This document shows positions 15,961 through 20,584 of a stretch of DNA of 20,584 nucleotides, one piece after another (positions within the stretch are counted from its first letter, which is position 1; every line of letters starts with the position of its first letter). The notes under the pieces were generated by a model. The model saw only the letters and a program-made list of their open reading frames with translations, was not told the origin of the DNA and made no database searches. A program made the position numbers and the translations under genes. Origin of the DNA: an uncultured Novosphingobium sp. (GTDB taxonomy: Bacteria; Pseudomonadota; Alphaproteobacteria; Sphingomonadales; Sphingomonadaceae); the NCBI GenBank assembly GCA_937860195.1, contig CALMBN010000162.1:1-20584 (forward strand). The letters are read 5' to 3'.

Positions 15961-16562
15961 TGCCACGCGAAATTGAATTTCTCTACGACTTCGGCGGACC
16001 CAATTCGTGGTTCGTCCACCGCGCGATCCCGGCCATCGAAGCACAGGGTAAGGTCCGGTTCCGCTATGTCCCGGTCTTGCTCGGCGGAATTTTCAAGGCG
16101 ACCGGCAACAGCCCGCCGATGATGAGCTATGGCCATGTCGCATCCAAAGTGGCCTATGACCGGCTCGAGATGGAGCGGTTCATGGATCGGCACGGGGTCA
16201 CTGGGTTCCAGTTCAACCCGCATTTCCCGGTCAACACCCTGCTCGCCATGCGCGGCGCGGTGGCGGCCGAGCAGCTCGGCTGCGGCCCAGCCTACCGCGA
16301 GACGATGTATTCTGCTCTGTGGCAGGACGGGCTGAAGCTCGACGATCCGCAGGTCTGGGCCGGCGCAGTTGCCGCTGCCGGTCTCGATGCGTCGGCTTTG
16401 GGCGAACTGGTGCAGGACGATGCGGTCAAGGCCGCGCTGGTGGCCAGCACCGAAAGCGCCGTGGCGCGCGGTGCCTTTGGCGTGCCGACCTTTTTCCTGG
16501 GTGACGCGATGTGGTTCGGCAAGGACCGCCTGCGCGACGTGGTCGAGGCGGCTTCGGCTTAG
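15960..16562 (+). CDS. DsbA-family / 2-hydroxychromene-2-carboxylate isomerase-like protein
   Basis: 200 residues, a kappa-class GST-like thioredoxin fold. C-terminal GVPTFFLGDAMWFGKDRLRD closely resembles the same region of naphthalene-pathway NahD isomerase, and the N-terminal YDFGGPNSWF corresponds to NahD FDFLSPFSYL. In NahD the glutathione-activating Ser11 is the Ser of the SP pair; here that position is Gly13, although Ser16 lies three residues on. The middle VLLGGIFKATGNSPP (40-54) is typical of the proteobacterial subfamily. The family does glutathione-dependent cis-trans isomerisation of ring-cleavage products. The start overlaps the stop of the SDR gene, so coupling is near certain. 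The role here is inferred. Confidence 0.88.
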   Translation: MPREIEFLYDFGGPNSWFVHRAIPAIEAQGKVRFRYVPVLLGGIFKATGNSPPMMSYGHVASKVAYDRLEMERFMDRHGVTGFQFNPHFPVNTLLAMRGAVAAEQLGCGPAYRETMYSALWQDGLKLDDPQVWAGAVAAAGLDASALGELVQDDAVKAALVASTESAVARGAFGVPTFFLGDAMWFGKDRLRDVVEAASA

Positions 16563-16640
16563 GGCTCAATAATACCTTCGCTCGACACGAACGGGCTTGG
16601 GAACGGCTTGTCATTACTCTCCTGAATAGGCATCGTGCAA

Positions 16641-16660
16641 TTTAACCGCGCGATTGAATT
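16641..16660. promoter_or_regulatory. operator-like dyad upstream of the SDR/hydratase unit
   Basis: TTTAACCGCGCGATTGAATT matches the dyad at 13185-13204 in 16 of 20 bases and keeps an imperfect inverted repeat (AATTTAAC against ATTGAATT). It lies 23 bases before the ATG at 16684 and just before the GGGAG ribosome binding site. GAATAGGC precedes both dyads (13176-13183 and 16624-16631). I infer a common regulator for the two units. The 121-base gap before it suggests that a new transcript starts here. Confidence 0.55.
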
Positions 16661-16683
16661 TCGGCGCATCCGGGAGTCCTGAC

Positions 16684-17472
16684 ATGAGCGAATACCCCCT
16701 GCCCAACGCTTCGACCGACCTGACCGGCCGGGTCGCCCTTGTCACCGGCGCATCTTCCGGGCTTGGCGCACGCTTTGCCGAAGTGCTCGCCAGCCAGGGC
16801 GCGGCGGTGGTGCTTGCAGCCCGCCGTCTCGACCGGCTTGAGGCGCTGGCAGACAAGATCAAGGCTTCCGGGGGACGCGCGCGCGCCGTCCAGATGGATG
16901 CGACCGATGCCGATTCGATCATCGCCGCAGTGGCCGCTGGCGAGGCGGCATTTGGCACCATCGATATCCTGATCAACAACGCCGGGATGCCCGATGCCCA
17001 GCGCGCCCACAAGATGAGCCTTGAGCTGATCGATCAGGTGCTCGGCGTAAACTTGCGCGGGCCTTGGGTGCTCGCCTGCGAGGTTGCGCGGCGGCTGATC
17101 GCAGCGGAAAAGCCGGGCCGGATCGTCAATATCAGCTCGGTCGCGCACTTCCGTTATGACGGCGGCGGCGCGGCGCTCTACGCGGTGACCAAGACCGCGA
17201 TTGCCCGGATGACCGAGGCACTGGCGGTCGAATGGGCGCACTACAATATCAACGTCAACGCGATCGCGCCGGGAATGTTCGTTTCTGAAATGACCGATGG
17301 CATGTTCGCCCGGATGGGCGGCGATCCCGCCCCGCATCTGCCGCGCAAACGCGTTCCAACACCTGAACAGATGGATTCGACTTTGCTGTACCTCGTCGCC
17401 CCCAGCAGCGAATGCGTCACCGGCGCGACGATCCGGATCGACGACGGGCAAAGCGCCCGGGCCCGGATGTAA
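16684..17472 (+). CDS. classical short-chain dehydrogenase/reductase
   Basis: 262 residues, a classical SDR with all key motifs: TGASSGLG (21-28) for NAD(P), NNAG (98-101), Ser152 in NISSVAH, and Tyr166/Lys170 in YAVTK. GRIVNISS and NINVNAIAPGMFVSEMT are typical. It would oxidise an alcohol or reduce a ketone, most likely a 3-hydroxyacyl-CoA-type or cyclic alcohol step given the enoyl-CoA hydratase directly downstream. The ATG at 16684 has GGGAG 7 bases upstream; the in-frame extension to 16654 would run through the operator-like dyad and was rejected. The gene is probably expressed as a two-gene unit with the hydratase (4-base gap). Confidence 0.92.
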   Translation: MSEYPLPNASTDLTGRVALVTGASSGLGARFAEVLASQGAAVVLAARRLDRLEALADKIKASGGRARAVQMDATDADSIIAAVAAGEAAFGTIDILINNAGMPDAQRAHKMSLELIDQVLGVNLRGPWVLACEVARRLIAAEKPGRIVNISSVAHFRYDGGGAALYAVTKTAIARMTEALAVEWAHYNINVNAIAPGMFVSEMTDGMFARMGGDPAPHLPRKRVPTPEQMDSTLLYLVAPSSECVTGATIRIDDGQSARARM

Positions 17473-17476
17473 GGCG

Positions 17477-18250
17477 GTGCTGGTAACGGTCGAACACGAC
17501 GGCCCGGTAGCCGTGGTTACCATGAACCGGCCCGAAGCGATGAACGCGCTGTCCAGTGCGCTTAGAGCCGAACTCGCTGCCGCAATGGTTGCAGTCGATG
17601 GCGATGATAGCATCCGCGCGGTGGTGCTGACCGGGGCCGGAACCCGTGCCTTCACCGCCGGGCTGGACCTCAAGGAACTGGGCGAGCAAGGCCTTGGCGC
17701 GGCCAACGCCGAGGCCCCTGCGGCCAATCCGGTCAAGGCGATCGAGCATTGCCGCAAGCCGGTGATCGGCGCGGTCAATGGTGTCGCGATCACCGGGGGG
17801 TTCGAAGTGGCGCTGGCCTGCGACATTCTGATCGCGTCGGAAAATGCCCGGTTCGCTGATACCCACGCCCGAGTCGGGATCATGCCGGGCTGGGGCCTCA
17901 GCCAGAAACTCAGCCGAATGATCGGTATTTCGCGGGCCAAGGAATTGTCGCTCAGCGGCAACTTCCTCGACGCGCAGACCGCTTGCGCCTGGGGTCTGGT
18001 CAACCGGGTGATTGCGGCGGATGACTTGCTTGCAACTGCAAAGAAACTCGCCGCCGATATTGCCAGCGCTGACCCCGCGATGACTCAGGCTTACAAAGCG
18101 CTGATCGATGATGGATTTGCCTTGCCGTTCGGCGAAGCGATGGCGCTGGAACACGCGACCTCTTCGGCCCGCAACGCCCAGGTCAAAGGCGGCGAGGTTG
18201 AAGAGCGCCGCAAGGCCGTGATGGAGCGCGGGCGCAGTCAGGCTGGTTGA
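17477..18250 (+). CDS. enoyl-CoA hydratase/isomerase (crotonase family)
   Basis: 257 residues from a GTG at 17477, the natural N-terminus (MLVTVEHDGPVAVVTMNRPE). The oxyanion-hole residues are in FTAGLDLKE (59-67) and AITGGFEVALACD (104-116). Glu110 matches the first catalytic Glu of hydratases, but the second Glu (normally in QPEI) is replaced in FADTHARVGIMPGWG (126-140) by His/Ala. This suggests an isomerase or a hydratase with altered chemistry, or a lyase. TAAGG just before the start overlaps the stop of the SDR gene, so both are made from one transcript. It ends at 18250, where a 10-bp inverted repeat starts. Confidence 0.9.
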   Translation: MLVTVEHDGPVAVVTMNRPEAMNALSSALRAELAAAMVAVDGDDSIRAVVLTGAGTRAFTAGLDLKELGEQGLGAANAEAPAANPVKAIEHCRKPVIGAVNGVAITGGFEVALACDILIASENARFADTHARVGIMPGWGLSQKLSRMIGISRAKELSLSGNFLDAQTACAWGLVNRVIAADDLLATAKKLAADIASADPAMTQAYKALIDDGFALPFGEAMALEHATSSARNAQVKGGEVEERRKAVMERGRSQAG

Positions 18251-18314
18251 TCAAGCGCTGCGGATGCGGCCTTTGCGTGAACCCCTGAAACCTCTCCAAA
18301 AACCCAGCGCTTGA
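18251..18314. terminator. long-loop inverted repeat between convergent genes
   Basis: TCAAGCGCTG (18251-18260) and CAGCGCTTGA (18305-18314) are perfect reverse complements separated by 44 bases. They fill the gap between the hydratase stop (18250) and the convergent crotonase stop (18330). There is no T-run, so a terminator role for both directions is inferred from position only. Confidence 0.45.
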
Positions 18315-18329
18315 GACGCCGGACTGGCC

Positions 18330-19127
18330 TCAGCCGTCTTTCCAATCCGGCGCACGCTTTTCAAAGAACGCCTTCTTCGCCTCGGCAAAATCGCCGGCTT
18401 GGCCCAACATCACTTGCTGGCGGTCTTCGAGCGCGAAGGCATGCTCCATGCTGCCAGCATCGATGTTGAGATTGAGCGCGTCCTTGGTCAGGCGCAGCCC
18501 CATCGGGCTGGTCAGCAGCATTTCCCCGGCGAGCGCCAGCGCCTTGTCGAGCAGCGCTTCGGGCGGGACAATCTCGCTGATCAAGCCGCAGGCGGCGGCC
18601 TTGTCAGCAGTCATGGACTTGCCAGTCAGCAGGTATTCCGCCGCCACGGAACTGCCGACCAGGCGCGGCAGAAAATAGCTCGCCCCCATATCGCAGCCAC
18701 CAAGACCAATCTTGATATAGGCCGCATTCATCCGCAGGTCTGGTGCTGCATAGCGCACGTCGCTGGCCAGCAGCAGCGAGAACCCGCCGCCGCAGGCCGC
18801 GCCTTGCGCTGCTGCGACCACTGGCTGCGGGCACTTGCGCATCGCCTGCATCACCGCTGCGATCAGGCGCTGGGTTCGCCACGATTGATGGATCGGACCA
18901 GACGTAGGATCGGGCGCCCAGCCGGTCAGGTCGAGGCCCGCACAAAACGCCCGGCCCTCGGCCCGCAGCACCACAACCCGCACCGCATGGCGCTCGGCCA
19001 GCCCGGTAAAATATTCGAGTAGCGCCCGGATCAGCGCCTCGTTCATGGCATTCAAACGGTCCGGCCGGTTCAGGCTGACAATCTCGATCGCTCCGCGCGC
19101 CTCGATTGTGATTGGCTGTTCGCCCAT
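18330..19127 (-). CDS. crotonase-family protein (enoyl-CoA hydratase-like, catalytic Glu residues absent)
   Basis: 265 residues. Overall crotonase fold: IEIVSLNRPDRLNAMNEAL at the N-terminus, oxyanion-hole parts FCAGLDLTGW (61-70) and GAACGGGFSLLLASD (109-123). The position of the first catalytic Glu is Ser117, and the second Glu is missing from LRMNAAYIKIGLGGCDMGAS (131-150). The Asp146 in that segment lies close to where dienoyl-CoA isomerases carry their Asp, so isomerase chemistry is possible. The pattern is shared with EchA12/EchA19-like proteins of actinobacteria. ATG at 19127 fits the family start and is preceded by AAGGGATC; the in-frame extension to 19313 runs through the tRNA gene. 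It is convergent with the hydratase at 17477. Confidence 0.9.
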   Translation of the reverse strand: MGEQPITIEARGAIEIVSLNRPDRLNAMNEALIRALLEYFTGLAERHAVRVVVLRAEGRAFCAGLDLTGWAPDPTSGPIHQSWRTQRLIAAVMQAMRKCPQPVVAAAQGAACGGGFSLLLASDVRYAAPDLRMNAAYIKIGLGGCDMGASYFLPRLVGSSVAAEYLLTGKSMTADKAAACGLISEIVPPEALLDKALALAGEMLLTSPMGLRLTKDALNLNIDAGSMEHAFALEDRQQVMLGQAGDFAEAKKAFFEKRAPDWKDG

Positions 19128-19216
19128 ATCCCGATCCCTTGTTGCAGTTTGAGTGCAGTTGACCCGCAAAGCCCGCCATGGCAAGGGCCAGCCCGTCGAA
19201 ACGCGACCGCACCCGG

Positions 19217-19290
19217 GCGGGTGTAGCTCAATGGTAGAGCAGCAGCTTCCCAAGCTGAATACGAGGGTTCGATTCCCTTCACCCGCTCCA
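19217..19290 (+). tRNA. tRNA-Gly(CCC): tRNA-Gly (anticodon CCC)
   Basis: A 74-base cloverleaf with encoded CCA. The acceptor GCGGGTG (19217-19223) pairs fully with CACCCGC (19280-19286), followed by discriminator T and CCA. D-arm GCTC/GAGC, anticodon loop TTCCCAA (19247-19253), and T-arm GAGGG-TTCGATT-CCCTT. The anticodon stem GCAGC/GCTGA has four pairs and a G-A mismatch at 27-43. It decodes GGG. Confidence 0.95.
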
Positions 19291-19550
19291 ATTTCCTGTC
19301 CGCCGATGTTCATAGGCGTCTAGACAAACCTCAAAAATCGACGGACTTTGGCCGCATTGAGCCGCATTTGTTCGCGATCGTTCGATACGAGCCGCAACGC
19401 GGATCCCATACCATGCCGCGAAACGCCGTACTGTTCTTACCCCTGCTGGCGTGACGCTCTGATTTCCCTCCAGGAATGATAAGAATTCTGCCCGGATTTG
19501 TATCCGTCTAGAGCAAGATGCGCGAAATGTGAATCGCTTCACCCCCACAT
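19291..19550. other. non-coding stretch downstream of tRNA-Gly
   Basis: About 260 bases without a supportable gene. It holds a short tandem repeat (GCCGCATT at 19351-19358 and 19361-19368). A frame reading in from the tRNA stays open for ~55 codons on the plus strand, and an 89-codon frame on the minus strand runs into the tRNA; neither resembles a family I know. I find no integrase motif and no copy of the tRNA 3' end. Confidence 0.5.
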
Positions 19551-19665
19551 CCGTTCATCCTGAGCTTGTCGAAGGACTGCTTTTTCTTCGATCAGTTATG
19601 CGCGAGGCAAGAAGAAAAGGACAGTGGTTGACCTTCGGCCCCCTGCGGGACGACAAGCTCAGCAT
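19551..19665. repeat. REP-like imperfect inverted repeat (CCTGAGCTTGTCGAAGG type)
   Basis: The left arm has ATCCTGAGCTTGTCG at 19556-19570, then AAGGACTGC and TTTTTCTTC. The right arm reads GAAGAAAAGG (19611-19620), CCTTCG (19632-19637) and CGACAAGCTCAGCAT (19651-19665), the last being complementary to the left arm in 14 of 15 positions. The right arm carries small insertions (GGTTGA; GGCCCCCTGCGGGA). The core CCTGAGCTTGTCGAAGG is a widespread dispersed repeat of Sphingomonadales and other proteobacteria. It ends 15 bases after the purL stop and could help end its transcript. Confidence 0.7.
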
Positions 19666-19679
19666 AGGCGGTTAATGGG

Positions 19680-20584
19680 TTAGCCTTCCATCCAATCGCG
19701 GAAGAAGGAGTCGCTCGCTTCGCGCAGGGCGGAGAGGGGGACACTAACGTCGACTGGGGACTCTACTTTAAGGCAGTTGCCTGAGACCGTTCCAATGCGG
19801 AGTGCAGTTACGCCTGCCAACTCGGCTCGTTCACCAATTGCTTCAGACGGAAGTGCTGTCACGATAATCCGACCTTGATCTTCGCCGAACAGCATAGCTG
19901 CGTCGGAATGCTTCCAATCCGACGCCTTGTAATCGATCAAACTGCCAAGGTCGCTTGCAAGTGCCATTTCGGCGATTGCGACGAGAACCCCGCCGTCGGA
20001 AACGTCGTGTGCTGCAGTAATCTTTCCATCATAGACGAGTCTCCGGACGAAACCCGAAACGAGCTTTTCCGCTTCGAGGTCAATCAGCGGCGCATCGCCT
20101 GCCTCCAAGCCTACGATCTCTCGGAGCCAAAGCGACTGACCCAAGTGCGATCCGAAGCGGCGGCTAGTGTCGATTAGCCATATCTCGTCACCCTCAGCCT
20201 TAAACCCAATCGTCGCCTTCTTCGCATAATCGTCCATCAGACCCACGCCGCCAATCGCCGGGGTTGGCAGGATCGCCGAGCCACCGCCGGTCGCCTTGCT
20301 TTCGTTATACAGCGACACGTTCCCGCTCACGATCGGATAATCCAGAGCTCGGCAGGCATCGCCCATGCCGCGCAGGCACTCGACGATCTGGGCCATGATC
20401 TCGGGCCGCTGGGGGTTGGCGAAGTTGAGGCAATTGGTGATTGCCAAGGGTTTGGCACCGACTGCTGAGATATTGCGATAGGTTTCCGCGACCGCCTGCT
20501 TGCCGCCCTCATAGGGGTCGGCATAGCAATAGCGCGGTGTGCAGTCGGTGCTCATCGCCAGCGCCTTGCGGGTGCCGTGGAGCC
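19680..20584 (-). CDS. purL: PurL, phosphoribosylformylglycinamidine synthase II, C-terminal part
   Basis: The last ~300 residues of an enzyme of about 720-750; the 5' part is outside the right edge. PurL uses ATP and glutamine-derived ammonia to convert formylglycinamide ribotide to its amidine, step four of purine synthesis. Visible motifs: TPRYCYADPYEGGKQAVAET, NCLNFANPQRPE, IVSGNVSLYNES, ILPTPAIGGVGLMDD and AHDVSDGGVLVAIAEMALAS, all typical of the second half of the small PurL. The reading frame is intact from the edge to TAA at 19680-19682. Codon use changes inside the gene: by hand count the 114 codons from 20555 down to 20214 have about 77% GC at third positions, against about 59% in the last 177 codons, where ATA, CTA and AGA also appear. 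No flanking pur gene is visible. Confidence 0.95.
   Translation of the reverse strand, partial: LHGTRKALAMSTDCTPRYCYADPYEGGKQAVAETYRNISAVGAKPLAITNCLNFANPQRPEIMAQIVECLRGMGDACRALDYPIVSGNVSLYNESKATGGGSAILPTPAIGGVGLMDDYAKKATIGFKAEGDEIWLIDTSRRFGSHLGQSLWLREIVGLEAGDAPLIDLEAEKLVSGFVRRLVYDGKITAAHDVSDGGVLVAIAEMALASDLGSLIDYKASDWKHSDAAMLFGEDQGRIIVTALPSEAIGERAELAGVTALRIGTVSGNCLKVESPVDVSVPLSALREASDSFFRDWMEG

Noticed and set aside
16642..18003. 453-codon minus-strand open frame opposite the SDR and hydratase genes
   Set aside because: Low-complexity antisense translation with no domain motif; the sense strand encodes two recognised enzymes.
19370..19383. GTTC-N6-GTTC, similar to the alphaproteobacterial LexA box
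   Set aside because: The canonical site has a 7-base spacer, the spacer here is 6, and no gene follows that could be SOS-controlled.
19279..19548. 89-codon minus-strand open frame running into tRNA-Gly, considered as an integrase remnant
   Set aside because: It overlaps the tRNA 3' end, has no recognisable recombinase motif, and no att-like copy of the tRNA end was found nearby.
19217..19679. Genomic-island attachment at tRNA-Gly
   Set aside because: No integrase, no direct repeat of the tRNA 3' end and no mobile-element genes are present within the window.

Overview
The window looks like a chromosomal segment of an alphaproteobacterium of the order Sphingomonadales (Erythrobacteraceae- or Sphingomonadaceae-like). 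This rests on high GC, the style of the housekeeping proteins (IspG, PheA, PurL), a DUF4129/DUF4350/MoxR/DUF58/SpoIIM/RDD membrane cluster of proteobacterial type, and a copy of the dispersed repeat with core CCTGAGCTTGTCGAAGG. The genus cannot be fixed from sequence reading alone. I see no phage, transposase, CRISPR array or conjugation gene.

Layout. (1) 1-1408, minus strand: the 5' end of ispG (cut by the window edge), then two unrelated GNAT acetyltransferases, with a start-less coding remnant between them. (2) 1423-3136, plus strand: a secreted isoaspartyl peptidase/L-asparaginase and a small exported protein of unknown function, ending at a strong inverted repeat. (3) 3163-12491, minus strand: nine closely packed genes, in transcription order CrtI-type desaturase, LOG-family phosphoribohydrolase, pheA, DUF4129, DUF4350, MoxR AAA+ ATPase, DUF58, SpoIIM-like and RDD. 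Most junctions are 4-base overlaps or short gaps, so one long operon is plausible. (4) 12583-18250, plus strand: a phosphinothricin-type acetyltransferase, then a catabolic-looking set: Baeyer-Villiger/EthA-type monooxygenase, PaaI-type thioesterase, atypical SDR, DsbA/2-hydroxychromene-2-carboxylate isomerase-like protein, classical SDR and enoyl-CoA hydratase. (5) 18330-19127, minus strand: a second crotonase-family protein. (6) 19217-19290: tRNA-Gly(CCC). (7) 19291-19679: non-coding, with a REP-like inverted repeat at its end. (8) 19680-20584, minus strand: the 3' part of purL.

The most interesting region is 13.1-19.1 kb. Two transcription units in it (the monooxygenase unit and the SDR/hydratase unit) carry nearly the same 20-bp dyad (TTTAACCGC...TTRAATT) just ahead of the ribosome binding site, which suggests a shared operator. 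Several of its enzymes have replaced the usual catalytic residue: Tyr to Phe in one SDR, Ser to Gly in the isomerase-like protein, and loss of the catalytic Glu residues in the second crotonase. My inference is an undescribed CoA-dependent pathway for a ketone, or for an alicyclic or aromatic acid, under one regulator that lies outside the window. The substrate cannot be read from the sequence.

Second, the MoxR/DUF58 membrane system appears transcriptionally fused to phenylalanine biosynthesis and a carotenoid-desaturase homologue. Third, the last ~530 bases of purL have clearly lower GC3 than the rest of the gene, which suggests a recombinational mosaic.
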